DNA of 44,001 nt from Acidimicrobiales bacterium. Lineage in GTDB: Bacteria; Actinomycetota; Acidimicrobiia; Acidimicrobiales; JABEUL01. Both the position numbers and the translations under genes were made by a program. The stretch covers positions 1 to 44,001 of the forward strand of contig DAHXLF010000004.1 in assembly GCA_027371755.1 (NCBI GenBank). The letters are read 5' to 3'. The notes below the pieces were generated by a model, which was not told the origin of the DNA, did not search any database, and saw nothing but the letters and a program-made list of their open reading frames with translations. Shown one piece after another: positions 1-8,686 of this stretch (its first letter is position 1; every line of letters begins with the position of its first letter).

Positions 1-364
1 TCAAAAAGGGATCGCCCACAATCCAATTTGGAAGATAAGTGCTGCTGGCAAGGTCTTGAATTGTAAAAAAATTGAAATGCGATGAGATCTTAATGTGGTA
101 TTCAAGAGATTTTCAATACCATTATTTATAGAAACCACAGAACAATTCTCCGGAATTCTAGAATTATCGGTTTACTTACTTTCTGCTCATTTCTGGAGCG
201 CTAATCAAAAAATCTAGCTACGATAGTGTTGCTAATGTCTGGCAAAATCCTAGCGTTATAATAGACCTTTAACCACGAACGAACAATCAAATTCATTCGT
301 GGTTAAAGGTCTATTATAATATATTTGAGTACTTGGTTAAGTGACGACCTTTGTCGTTCGTGTT
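1..364. other. Left-edge non-coding stretch
   Basis: No convincing gene. A minus-strand frame of about 57 codons ends at the first bases of the window but has no good start or recognisable domain. The notable content is the long inverted repeat at 256-319 and a small hairpin (acgac/gtcgt arms) near 343-356. Both lie downstream of the minus-strand lipoprotein gene. Confidence 0.5.
256..319. repeat. 24-bp perfect inverted repeat (long hairpin)
   Basis: The arms at 256-279 and 296-319 are exact reverse complements over 24 bases. Three more pairs form after one mismatch, leaving an 8-base loop. It lies about 45 bases after the stop of the minus-strand lipoprotein gene, so it may end or stabilise that transcript. 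No clear T-tract follows on either strand, so a classical intrinsic terminator is not certain. A small MITE-like element is an alternative. Confidence 0.75.
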
Positions 365-1150
365 TTAACCCGAAACAACTTGGATGTTGGCTCCAGCGGG
401 CGGAGCAAAATCACCTAAAGGTGCGGACATTGTTAGGTTCGTCAAAATATATTTGTCGCCCGAACCTGAATAAATTTCTGTAATTATTCCATCCTTTTGG
501 ATGCAATACATACTATTGCTTCCTGAATAATTAAAGCTAATACAGCTTGAATTTATTCCGTCAATTACCTTTGACGAAGTTGTGAAACTTAAGTGTTCAA
601 CTTCGGCATATTGCAACATTTCTGTTGCTAGGTAGCTTCCGCTAAAAAGTTGAATAACTGCTTGTGCTGATCCGCCACCTGAACTTTTTGGCTGCCGTAT
701 GCAAGAGTCTGGGGTGGTTGAATCGCCGCCCGTGCATTCGTAACTGTAGGTTTTTGTGTCTATAAACATTAACCCAGTAGCTTTTGAGCCTTCAACGAAA
801 AGAAAATCTGGAGAATGCTGTTCTAAGGTTAAAGGAGTGACTTGGCCGTTACTTGTTTGGTTGTATGTTGCAGTAAAGATAGCTTGCGACTGTGTTTGCA
901 AACTGTTATAGAACTGCTTTACAACCTTGTTGTTGGTTTTAAGGGGTGGTAACGTTGGTACGGTTTGACTGGATTGTGATCGACCTTGTTCAGTAGTGGA
1001 GCTATTGTTATTTCCGGAAGTTGTATTGGACGTGCTATTGCTTGAGCTAGAACACGACGCAAGTAATATAGCCGTTGCTATTAAAGCAGTTAAATAGAGC
1101 TTTAAATATTTGAAGCATAGGCTGTAACAGTGTTTAATTGTTTTTGTCAT
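365..1150 (-). CDS. Secreted lipoprotein, possibly LolA/LppX-like
   Basis: A 261-aa protein with a lipoprotein signal peptide: basic n-region, hydrophobic segment at about residues 17-30 and lipobox L-A-S-C with the lipidated cysteine at C33. A Ser/Thr/Asn-rich linker (about 34-65) follows, typical of actinobacterial lipoproteins, then a globular domain with four cysteines that could form disulfides. The C-terminal FAPPAGANI motif resembles the end of LolA/LppX-type actinobacterial lipoproteins; that assignment is inference from pattern only. ATG start; the upstream GGTG is a weak ribosome site. A strong extended -10 and an inverted repeat lie about 75-90 bases upstream, so the gene is probably monocistronic and regulated. 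Expected on the outer face of the membrane. Confidence 0.8.
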   Translation of the reverse strand: MTKTIKHCYSLCFKYLKLYLTALIATAILLASCSSSSNSTSNTTSGNNNSSTTEQGRSQSSQTVPTLPPLKTNNKVVKQFYNSLQTQSQAIFTATYNQTSNGQVTPLTLEQHSPDFLFVEGSKATGLMFIDTKTYSYECTGGDSTTPDSCIRQPKSSGGGSAQAVIQLFSGSYLATEMLQYAEVEHLSFTTSSKVIDGINSSCISFNYSGSNSMYCIQKDGIITEIYSGSGDKYILTNLTMSAPLGDFAPPAGANIQVVSG

Positions 1151-1196
1151 TTTTCACCACATTTCTTTTTGTAATGGGGGACCCCCCTGAATTGAT

Positions 1197-1225
1197 GCTA
1201 CATTAAAATTACATTAAAATGTAGC
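1197..1225. promoter_or_regulatory. Inverted repeat at the predicted start of transcription
   Basis: Arms gctacatt (1197-1204) and aatgtagc (1218-1225) are exact complements around a 13-base spacer. The interior also carries acattaaaat as a direct repeat. On the minus strand the element starts at the expected first transcribed base set by the -10 at 1232-1237. It could be a repressor operator or a 5'-end hairpin of the lipoprotein mRNA. Confidence 0.5.
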
Positions 1226-1231
1226 ATTCTT

Positions 1232-1240
1232 ATTATATCA
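1232..1240 (-). promoter_or_regulatory. Extended -10 promoter for the lipoprotein gene
   Basis: On the minus strand this reads TGATATAAT, a perfect TATAAT with the TGn extension. No good -35 is visible, as is usual for extended -10 promoters. Transcription would start near 1225, leaving a leader of about 75 bases. Confidence 0.6.
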
Positions 1241-1663
1241 CAATACGGCCTAACTTCGCATTTTTACGTCTTTTATAGCTCTCAAATAGCGTAATCAGTG
1301 AAGGGATTTAGATTAAATCATAAATCTCAGATAGCAACAAATTAATATTTATTTAGATTTGCCAATAGTATGCCAAATATTCGTCGTATTTATGGTTTGA
1401 TTACACTGGATAGTACACGCATTAGGCCTTGCCGCAAAGTAAGTTAGTTTGAGTTACTAACTATTATGTGAATGAATTATACTCTCAAGGAGAAATGCAG
1501 CGTAGTTAACCTTAAAATTCTGCGATTTCATTAAACACTTTAATCTTACTAAATTAGACGGGAATAACAACAAACTATTAACTGGCGTAATGAATTCATC
1601 GGGAATATATAGACATAAAAAAACTGAAAGTTGCTTATAAAAATAAAAATTTAATAAATTTAC

Positions 1664-1692
1664 TTGACAAGCAATAAAAAATGTATTAAAAT
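1664..1692 (+). promoter_or_regulatory. Near-consensus promoter with a long leader
   Basis: TTGACA at 1664-1669, a 17-base spacer and TAAAAT at 1687-1692. Transcription would start near 1699, giving an untranslated leader of roughly 190 bases before the ATG at 1893. The leader is AT-rich; I do not recognise a known riboswitch in it. Confidence 0.7.
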
Positions 1693-1892
1693 GATACCAA
1701 CGAACTAAAAGCGTTAATAGAGGATATACAGATCTATAACAGATATAAACTTGGTAGCATAAACTTAGGGTAGAAAAAGAAAGAATAACCCAATTTTTAA
1801 GGGAAATGTTGTAAGCTAAGTAGAAATGTGTTATAGTTATTAATGAATAGTATAAGTCGGTATTAATTAATTTAAGAGAAAAAGAGGGAGTA

Positions 1893-2654
1893 ATGAAAAC
1901 CAGACTCAGAACATTGGCAGTCGGTATCGCGATGGCAGGGGCGATGACACTAATGCTTTTACTGTCGCAAATTGGAAGTGCAGATGCAGCAGGAACGCCA
2001 ACATATGGTGTTACCCAGAATCCGTCTAACCCAGTGACCGGTTATACACAAGTCGTTTCAGAGACTCAGATACTTAAGAATGGAACGGCTACGACGCTGA
2101 CTGGTACATTGACTGTAGCAACGGGTACAATTACGATCAATATAAATTTGCCCGGTGGTGACTTCAATACCAGCGCTACACCTGATAACTATGAGTTGAT
2201 ATTGAGTACGTGTTCAAATCCTGCAACTGATGTAACGGGAATAAACGGATATACTGCATATGCTTGCTTCGGTGTTGAAATTTTAGATACGACAAATGCG
2301 TCCATATATGAGACTGCTCTTAACTCTCCAATGATTCTTACTGCAAGCGGTCCGATGATCCTTCCTCAAACTGCGAATATTTTGGCAATGTATAATCCCC
2401 TTTATAGCCTGTGGAATACGATTCCAGGTAACATAACTGGCGGAATTAATATTAATATAGCTAGTGATCCAGACTTTGCTTTGTTGGCTCAGAGTACTAC
2501 GTCGGCATCTTCTACCACTGGTACTGTATCTGGAGCAACCACAGCTACTACAGGCAAGCCTTTTATTGGAGAAGAATTAGGGGCTGGAGCAATCGGAATA
2601 GCCGCCATATTCGGAGCAGTGATGTTATATAAAACTAAGAAAAAAAGAGCATAA
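1893..2654 (+). CDS. Membrane-anchored surface protein
   Basis: A 253-aa protein with a Sec signal peptide (basic n-region, hydrophobic core about 9-24, likely cleavage after the A-D-A-A at residues 30-33). A Thr/Asn/Gly-rich extracellular domain follows, containing three cysteines, then a Ser/Thr linker and a C-terminal transmembrane segment ending in KTKKKRA. The sequence before that segment, GKPFIGEELG, resembles the LPFTG sorting signals of actinobacteria but lacks the key L and T, so it is either an atypical sortase substrate or simply membrane-anchored. Good SD (GAGGGAG) just before the ATG, with a near-consensus promoter about 200 bases upstream, suggests high expression. No enzymatic domain recognised; a structural or adhesive surface protein is the best guess. 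Confidence 0.8.
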   Translation: MKTRLRTLAVGIAMAGAMTLMLLLSQIGSADAAGTPTYGVTQNPSNPVTGYTQVVSETQILKNGTATTLTGTLTVATGTITININLPGGDFNTSATPDNYELILSTCSNPATDVTGINGYTAYACFGVEILDTTNASIYETALNSPMILTASGPMILPQTANILAMYNPLYSLWNTIPGNITGGININIASDPDFALLAQSTTSASSTTGTVSGATTATTGKPFIGEELGAGAIGIAAIFGAVMLYKTKKKRA

Positions 2655-2683
2655 GGAATTAAGTTCTAGAGCAATCTAGCAAG

Positions 2684-2722
2684 AGCAAGCTCTATGCATA
2701 TTTAATGTATAGAGCTTTGCTT
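2684..2722 (+). terminator. Hairpin after the surface protein gene
   Basis: Imperfect stem of about 15 pairs: left gcaagctctatgcat, right atgtatagagctttgc, with one bulge and one mismatch. It lies 30 bases after the stop. The following sequence is not a strong T-run, so it is either a weak terminator or a 3' stabiliser. Confidence 0.45.
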
Positions 2723-2861
2723 ATGTCAGGGATCAGTTTAAGTAAGCTCTGATTGATAATAAAATTCAGCTTGAGCTTTGAATTTTGTTAACCTGTTTCC
2801 GTCTATTGCAGACCCGTGTCAAAGTTACAATCTGAGTTAATTAATTATGGAGAAATTATAA

Positions 2862-3776
2862 ATGAAAAGAATAAATAAATTTGTGTCATTTGCGTTGTTT
2901 ATAGGCGTGGCATTGATACTTGCAGCATGTTCTACTTCTAGTCCAGGTAGTAATGTCTCCAGCGGAGGTGGTTCACTTGCTGGTTCCTCCGCAGTTAAAC
3001 CTATTAAGAGTTATGCAGGTCCAAAAGAGATTAAAAGTGCTACCGCAGTTATGTCTAATAATACTCAATGGTTATTAGCGGGAGGGCAGACGGATAAAAC
3101 TTTGGTACAAATGAATTTAGCGACTGGGGCCATTGGAACTCCTATTCCTGAAAGTTCATCAGCAGTAGCCGTTGCTGAGACTTCAAACCAGGTGCTTCTC
3201 GTTGGTTTGTCAACTTCGTCGGGTGGAGCAGTCGAGATAAGGAACGGTTCTAATGGTACCTTATTGGGTACAGTTCCGGTTTCTGATGCGGTACAGTCGT
3301 TATCGGTTAGTGCTGATGGTTCGTTGGCTTTTGTTGTAGAAAATAGTGGATCGGCTGTTTCTCTTCAGAAGATTGCATTGGATACTTATCACATAGTGGG
3401 AACGACAATTCCGTTAGTTAGTGATGCAATGTCGGTGGTATCTTCAACTAATGGTGCCGATCTTTTCGTATTAGAAGCAAATGGTAAAGTAGACGAATTG
3501 CCAGCCAGCGGCGTTGGTCAGATTAACAGTTTTAGTGTAGGGTCTGCAGCACTTTCAATGATTATCAGCCCAGATTCGCAAACATTGTTTGTATTAAAAT
3601 GCCCACCGGGTAGTTGCAATGTTTCAGTCGTAAATATTGCCGGTCAACAAGTTACTAAAGTGTTGCCTGCACCTTTAGCAACCGTACAGATTAATTTGTC
3701 GGTGAGTGGCAATTCATTGTGGGACGCTGTAGGGAGTGGCGCCTATGGTAATGTTCAGGAATTTAGCCTTTCGTAA
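2862..3776 (+). CDS. Beta-propeller-like lipoprotein
   Basis: A 304-aa protein with a lipoprotein signal peptide (lipobox L-A-A-C, lipidated C23) and a Ser/Gly linker. The rest is a series of short beta-rich units of WD40/YVTN type, for example a segment reading SLSVSADGSLAFVV and another reading MIISPDSQTLFVLK, about 40-45 residues apart. This suggests a beta-propeller on the outer face of the membrane, perhaps sensing or binding a ligand or partner; the specific role is unknown. GGAG ten bases before the ATG supports the start. Its stop codon is immediately followed by the TTG start of the GT-C-like gene, so the two are likely co-translated and may act together in surface glycan assembly. 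Confidence 0.8.
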   Translation: MKRINKFVSFALFIGVALILAACSTSSPGSNVSSGGGSLAGSSAVKPIKSYAGPKEIKSATAVMSNNTQWLLAGGQTDKTLVQMNLATGAIGTPIPESSSAVAVAETSNQVLLVGLSTSSGGAVEIRNGSNGTLLGTVPVSDAVQSLSVSADGSLAFVVENSGSAVSLQKIALDTYHIVGTTIPLVSDAMSVVSSTNGADLFVLEANGKVDELPASGVGQINSFSVGSAALSMIISPDSQTLFVLKCPPGSCNVSVVNIAGQQVTKVLPAPLATVQINLSVSGNSLWDAVGSGAYGNVQEFSLS

Positions 3777-5843
3777 TTGACTGGTTCGGATCAAACAAAT
3801 TTAGTTTTAGATAGTAAACCAACTGTCGCTCGCTTATTGTGGGCGACAGTTGGTTTTGTGGTTATTTTATGGGCTTTGCGTATCGCTGATTATGTAACTT
3901 CGTTGAGTTGGGTCACGTTGTTTTGTGTCCTCGCGATAGGGCTAGGATTGTTTATTATCTTTGTTGCTGTTCTCTCGGAGTCACACAGGAGTATTGAATT
4001 GCGATGGGCGGGAATTTCAGCTTTAGCGGCGAGTATAATTTTATTGGGAGTTTGGGCATATTTACAGGTGTATCAAATTCCTGGTTATGGCACCGACGAA
4101 CTCGCATTTGACCAGTATGCAGGGCTACTTGCTGCTCATTGGCACAATCCCTATTTGACTTCAATGCTTCCTTCGTTTAAGCGTTATGGCGTTAGCCCTA
4201 ACAGCTACACTTTTTTATTGAACGGAGGCGTGGTTTCGAAGCTTTCATATCCTGCTTTGTCTTTTCTGTTTTACGTGCCATTTGAGTGGTTAGGCATAGA
4301 TCAGCAGGGGGCAGTTGTCGTAAATTTAATCGCCTGGGCCGTTTCTATTGTATTGATGTACAGGTTATTGCCTAGAGAATTCAAAGCCTTATCTGTCATT
4401 GTTGGTAGCTTTAGTGTGTACGTTGGTTATGCCGTAGGCGGAGTAACCGATGCCCTATTTGTGCCTTTTGCTATTTTGGCTGCCTATCAGTGGGATCGAT
4501 TTGGTAGCCGCGATCTTTCTTTCGTTAGGCGATATCTGTCGCCGGTTTGCTTAGGGCTAGCTATGGCCATTAAACAGAATATTTGGCTCGTCTTACCGTT
4601 GATTTGCCTAGCTTTTTTCCTGGAAGATCATGAAAACTTTTCATCACATAAGATGCAGAGAAAAAAAGCCTTAAAATATCTTACTATTACGGTAGTGGCT
4701 TTTATTATTCCGAATTTACCGTTTATTATAGATGCTCCGATTCAATGGTTCGACGGTATTTTACAACCTGTATTGGCCAGTGCAGTACCTGCGGGCCAGG
4801 GTATTATTGGGTTTTCGCTCTACCTTGGATTGGGTGGCGGTTCGCTTACGATTTATACGGTCATTGAATTATTGACAGTTATTATGATAGTCGTGGGATA
4901 TGCCGTCGGTTATCGATACTTGAAGCAACTGGCCTTTTTTCTACCGGCATATGTTTTCTTTTTCGCTACTCGTTCGTTTGGATCCTATTTCGTAACTCTT
5001 TTGCCTGCTCTTTTGATATCAGTTATTAGTGTGAAGCGAAGCAATATGGGTTTGCCTAAGGCGACTGTTGTTCGTTACTTTTTAGGAATGCTTGTGGTTA
5101 TGGTGGCATTCTTTGGTATAGGTATTATCTTTAATTCACCATTTCAAATAAACATAGTGTCAATTCATACAACCGGTGAGGTTCAAACTGTCGATCAAGT
5201 AACAGCAATAATAACTAATGAAACTAACAAAACTTTAAGGCCGTATTTTTCTATTCAAGAATACGGTACAGTTACAGCCTTCTGGAATGTTTCAAACAAC
5301 ATTACAACGATTGGCCCCCGCCAGACTGTGACCGTGATTTTGGATGCACCGAATTTTTATGCTATGCCCCCTATTACGGGAGGTTTTCAACTAGTGGCAT
5401 ATACTTCTAATCCCGGGTCAGTGTCTACGAGCAGTGTATTTATTGCCCAGCAATATCACATTAAAATCTATCCGGATGCCATAAATAAACTTGAGCCCTT
5501 AGGAAAGGTCATCCCTGTTGAGGCACAATTGGTGAATCAGTTTAATCAACCGGTACACCTGTCGGGTATTAAAATCTATTTTTCACAAATTGTATATGGT
5601 CAACAGGGCTTGTTACCTGGGTATGCCGTAATTTATTCGAATACGGACAATGAATATGCTAAATATTTAGGAACGAGTCCAGTTTATGGAATTACCAATA
5701 GTAGCGGGCAGGTGGAGTTTTATATTGTCGGAAAGACGGTATTTAGGGATCCCGTCTATTTTGAAGCTGACTTAGTTAACTCCACTAAATTATATCCCTA
5801 CGGTTATTCTGAAATATTGTATCTCAGATTCAAACAGAGTTGA
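3777..5843 (+). CDS. GT-C-like membrane glycosyltransferase with C-terminal beta domain
   Basis: A 688-aa protein. The first about 455 residues contain roughly ten or more transmembrane segments. The first large outer loop has GTDELAFDQYA (about 105-115), with D107/E108 in the place where GT-C glycosyltransferases carry their catalytic acid, followed by HWHNPY and a YPALSFL stretch as in DUF2029/GT87-type proteins. Known GT-C enzymes use polyprenyl-phosphate sugars outside the membrane. After about residue 455 comes a non-membrane, beta-rich region of 230 residues resembling Ig-like or carbohydrate-binding modules, which is unusual. The start is TTG directly after the preceding stop, without a separate SD, consistent with translational coupling. 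Exact family and substrate are not established. Confidence 0.75.
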   Translation: MTGSDQTNLVLDSKPTVARLLWATVGFVVILWALRIADYVTSLSWVTLFCVLAIGLGLFIIFVAVLSESHRSIELRWAGISALAASIILLGVWAYLQVYQIPGYGTDELAFDQYAGLLAAHWHNPYLTSMLPSFKRYGVSPNSYTFLLNGGVVSKLSYPALSFLFYVPFEWLGIDQQGAVVVNLIAWAVSIVLMYRLLPREFKALSVIVGSFSVYVGYAVGGVTDALFVPFAILAAYQWDRFGSRDLSFVRRYLSPVCLGLAMAIKQNIWLVLPLICLAFFLEDHENFSSHKMQRKKALKYLTITVVAFIIPNLPFIIDAPIQWFDGILQPVLASAVPAGQGIIGFSLYLGLGGGSLTIYTVIELLTVIMIVVGYAVGYRYLKQLAFFLPAYVFFFATRSFGSYFVTLLPALLISVISVKRSNMGLPKATVVRYFLGMLVVMVAFFGIGIIFNSPFQINIVSIHTTGEVQTVDQVTAIITNETNKTLRPYFSIQEYGTVTAFWNVSNNITTIGPRQTVTVILDAPNFYAMPPITGGFQLVAYTSNPGSVSTSSVFIAQQYHIKIYPDAINKLEPLGKVIPVEAQLVNQFNQPVHLSGIKIYFSQIVYGQQGLLPGYAVIYSNTDNEYAKYLGTSPVYGITNSSGQVEFYIVGKTVFRDPVYFEADLVNSTKLYPYGYSEILYLRFKQS

Positions 5844-5850
5844 AAATTGT

Positions 5851-5878
5851 TTGATAGCATGGTAGAATTTAGTATTAA
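5851..5878 (+). promoter_or_regulatory. Possible promoter of the GT2 gene
   Basis: TTGATA (5851-5856), a 16-base spacer and TATTAA (5873-5878). The ATG is at 5884, so a transcript from here would be leaderless or nearly so, which fits the lack of a clear SD for this gene. Confidence 0.35.
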
Positions 5879-5883
5879 TTATT

Positions 5884-6651
5884 ATGCTTAACGGAAAAAA
5901 AATAGCAGTGGTGTTGCCTGCATATAACGCAGGTTCTACACTAAAAATTACATATGATGAAATTGATCACAATGTTGTAGACGTCGTGATATTAGTTGAC
6001 GATTGCTCGTCAGATGATACGGTTCAGATTGCGAGAGATTTGGGAATTGTTGTTGTCGAACACGATAGGAATAAAGGTTATGGCGCTAATCAGAAGACGT
6101 GCTATAAAACTGCTTTGGAATTTGATGCTGATATTGTAATTATGTTGCATCCTGATTATCAATATACTCCACTATTGACTACAGCAATGTCTTCTATGAT
6201 CGCTTATGGCGTTTATGACTTTGTGTTAGCTTCGAGAATTATAGGTCCTGGTGCAGTAAAACAAGGCGGTATGCCGGTATGGAAGTATTTTGCAAATAGG
6301 TTCCTTACAGCTTTTGAAAATCTATTGTTAGGTTATAAGCTGTCGGAATATCATTCTGGTTACAGGGCATTTTCCAGTAAATTGCTAAAAAGTTTAAGAT
6401 TGGATCTTTTGTCCGATGACTTTGTATTTGATAATCAAATGATTGCACAAATTGTTTGCGGCAATTTTGCCGTTGGCGAAATATCATGTCCCACAAGATA
6501 TGACGAGGGTTCGTCTTCAATTAACTTTAGGCGAAGTGTTAAATACGGGTTTGGCGTTCTGAATACCGCTATACAATTCCGGCTTCATAAGAGCAACATC
6601 AAACGCTATGAATATCTTGAAGACAACAAAGAGTTTGACGGAACTTTGTAG
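5884..6651 (+). CDS. Family 2 glycosyltransferase (dolichyl-phosphate mannose synthase-like)
   Basis: A 255-aa cytoplasmic GT-A enzyme. The nucleotide-sugar site starts with VLPAYNAG (about 10-17) and VDDCSSDDT (38-46). HPDYQY (about 89-94) stands in the DxD position, as in the polyprenyl-phosphate glycosyltransferase branch of GT2. Near 155-160 the YHSGYRAF motif is typical of the same branch. No transmembrane helices are present, unlike DPMS-GtrA fusions. Likely function: transfer of a sugar from a nucleotide donor to polyprenyl phosphate, feeding the neighbouring GT-C-like enzyme. That donor link is inference from adjacency. Confidence 0.88.
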   Translation: MLNGKKIAVVLPAYNAGSTLKITYDEIDHNVVDVVILVDDCSSDDTVQIARDLGIVVVEHDRNKGYGANQKTCYKTALEFDADIVIMLHPDYQYTPLLTTAMSSMIAYGVYDFVLASRIIGPGAVKQGGMPVWKYFANRFLTAFENLLLGYKLSEYHSGYRAFSSKLLKSLRLDLLSDDFVFDNQMIAQIVCGNFAVGEISCPTRYDEGSSSINFRRSVKYGFGVLNTAIQFRLHKSNIKRYEYLEDNKEFDGTL

Positions 6652-6721
6652 ATGTTGATACTCCTCTAAATTATGACTACAATTTAACAAATTTGACTTT
6701 GAATGATCCAATTTAAGAGTC

Positions 6722-8686
6722 ATGACTTCAAAATTTAGAAATATTCTAAGAGGCTTGCTAGCAATAGCATTGCTAGGACAATTAACTTACTTGATTGTAT
6801 ATAGTGTTGGGATCTTTAATCACGATTCGCTCTCTTGGGACAGTTCTTTGTATATTCAGCCGTGGTGGCTAATATCTAAAGGAAATCTTTGGCCTTTTTC
6901 AACCACCATCAATGCTCCTTTTTTTGGAAATCACGGCGAGCTGATAATGTGGCTGCTCGGTTTGTTTGGTTTGATATTTAGATCACCGTTGTTTTTATTG
7001 GAATTACAAGATGTCGCATTAATAGCTACTGAAGCATTCACGTTGCTCTGGATATATGAGATTATTTTTGATCATCAAAGTCTTAGTGAAGCTACTGAAA
7101 ATAATAGTACGATTATCAGAAATAAAAACATCTTATTTTTTATAGCGGTTGCTATATTGCTAGTTAATCCTTGGAATTACTGGGCACTTGGTGCTGATTT
7201 TCATATTGAACCTTTAGCAACTTTATTTTTAGTTATGAGCGGACGATATCTCTATCGTAACGATAAAAAATACATTGTAACCGTTGGGTTGACTTTACTT
7301 TGCGGACAGGTTGCCGCCATCTGGTTGGTAGGTTTGGCCATCTCGGTCGTATTGGCGGGCGATAGAAGAATTAGGGGGCTCAAATTATTGCTCATGGGAT
7401 TCATTTGGTATCTTATTCTGGGGTTTTTTGGGGCCGATCAGTCTAACACCGTTTCTGAAGGTTACGGTTATTTGTCTTCATCTGGAGCTAACGTATCCAC
7501 GTTGAGTGTGCTATTAGGTACTTTTGAACATTTAAATCGGCTCATCTCTAAAATTGCGCAAAGATGGAAAGACATCTGGGCATACGTAAGCGCACCGGGT
7601 TTGATAGGAATTATTTCGCCTTGGGGAGTAGGCGTTACATTGGTTATTCTATTCGTAAATACGACCAACAACTACAGACACGGTGTATTTTCATTTCCTG
7701 GGTTTCAGGGCTTGCCAATCGGGTTTTTTATGGTGGTTGGTTTTGTAGATACTGTTGTAAAGTTGATTAACGGCAGATCTTTTAAAATTCTCGCTAAATT
7801 TAAGACAAAAACAGTTGGCATCATATCGATGCTTACTGTTTTTGTCCTGCTTTTAATATCAATAGGTTGGGCGGTTGTTTGGATTCCTCAAGTACAAAAT
7901 AATTGGGAAAAGGTAAGTTCGGCATCATCTGCTACCTTGAATTCAGTCCTTGCAGAAGTACCTTCAAATGACGAAGTAATTGCATCGCAAGGGATTGTAG
8001 GTAGGTTTGCCACTCGAAAATATGTATATCCCTTGAGAAGTTTGGAATGTATTCCCCTTAAAACGGCCGTCGTTTGGCTCGTCGTATCGCAAAATCAGGG
8101 AATTGAGACTCTTACATCATCTCAGACTGCGTCGGTTTTGTCTGAAGCCATTTTCCATCTGGGGGCAGACATTGTATCCAACACGAATAATATCTGGCTG
8201 TTAAAAGCAAACGACTCTCAAAAACGAGTATGTTTTAAGAATCAAAACTTGACAGCAGCATCATTTTTACCAACTAATGTCGGTGTTCCATACGTGGGAT
8301 TCGATTCACAGAGTTCGTACATGTACACTGGGGGAACTAAGAGTGGATATGTAACTTACGGTGCGTATGATAGAGTTCTGCCTGGCAAATCGGTAACCGC
8401 TCAGGTCAAGTTGTCGTCATTTTCAGGTGTTGATGTTGAGTTGTGGGATGATTCTACAAATACCCTTTTAGATCGATTGCAGCCTGATTTTAACGGTGTA
8501 AAGCAAACTTTCAGCCTTGAAGGCACAGTACCTAAGAATAACGTAACTCGTTTGCCGCTAGCAAACACAGGAAAATTTATATTTGTGGCAAAGCCGGCAA
8601 GCGGACCTAAGGGTGATTTAATAGAAGTAAGAGTCTATACTTCAGGAGGCAACCCGGTAAAAGTTTATAGTGTCAGCTACGGATGA
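6722..8686 (+). CDS. DUF2079-like polytopic membrane protein with C-terminal domain
   Basis: A 654-aa protein with about ten transmembrane segments in the first 400 residues. The outer loop NHDSLSWDSSLYIQPWW with a following GNHGELIMWL region matches the DUF2079 pattern, a GT-C-related group of uncharacterised membrane proteins. After the last helix (about 370-390) is a long extracytoplasmic part: an alpha/beta segment and a beta-sandwich-like end (about 520-654). The double architecture, membrane domain plus outer beta domain, parallels the GT-C-like protein two genes upstream. Its 3' end overlaps the convergent MFS gene by 10 bases. Likely a glycosyltransferase or glycan-handling protein; substrate unknown. 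Confidence 0.75.
   Translation: MTSKFRNILRGLLAIALLGQLTYLIVYSVGIFNHDSLSWDSSLYIQPWWLISKGNLWPFSTTINAPFFGNHGELIMWLLGLFGLIFRSPLFLLELQDVALIATEAFTLLWIYEIIFDHQSLSEATENNSTIIRNKNILFFIAVAILLVNPWNYWALGADFHIEPLATLFLVMSGRYLYRNDKKYIVTVGLTLLCGQVAAIWLVGLAISVVLAGDRRIRGLKLLLMGFIWYLILGFFGADQSNTVSEGYGYLSSSGANVSTLSVLLGTFEHLNRLISKIAQRWKDIWAYVSAPGLIGIISPWGVGVTLVILFVNTTNNYRHGVFSFPGFQGLPIGFFMVVGFVDTVVKLINGRSFKILAKFKTKTVGIISMLTVFVLLLISIGWAVVWIPQVQNNWEKVSSASSATLNSVLAEVPSNDEVIASQGIVGRFATRKYVYPLRSLECIPLKTAVVWLVVSQNQGIETLTSSQTASVLSEAIFHLGADIVSNTNNIWLLKANDSQKRVCFKNQNLTAASFLPTNVGVPYVGFDSQSSYMYTGGTKSGYVTYGAYDRVLPGKSVTAQVKLSSFSGVDVELWDDSTNTLLDRLQPDFNGVKQTFSLEGTVPKNNVTRLPLANTGKFIFVAKPASGPKGDLIEVRVYTSGGNPVKVYSVSYG

Larger units (their letters stand above)
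1151..1892. other. Divergent regulatory intergenic region
   Basis: About 740 bases without a credible gene, between divergent genes. It holds the extended -10 and inverted repeat of the minus-strand lipoprotein gene near the left end, and a near-consensus promoter with a long leader for the plus-strand surface protein near the right end. The middle (about 1260-1620) is AT-rich with nothing recognisable. Confidence 0.6.

Noticed and set aside
1-170. A minus-strand frame of about 57 codons ending at the first base of the window (ending FKTLPAALIFQIGLWAIPF).
   Set aside because: Upstream stop close by, no ATG, no ribosome site and no recognisable domain; most likely chance.
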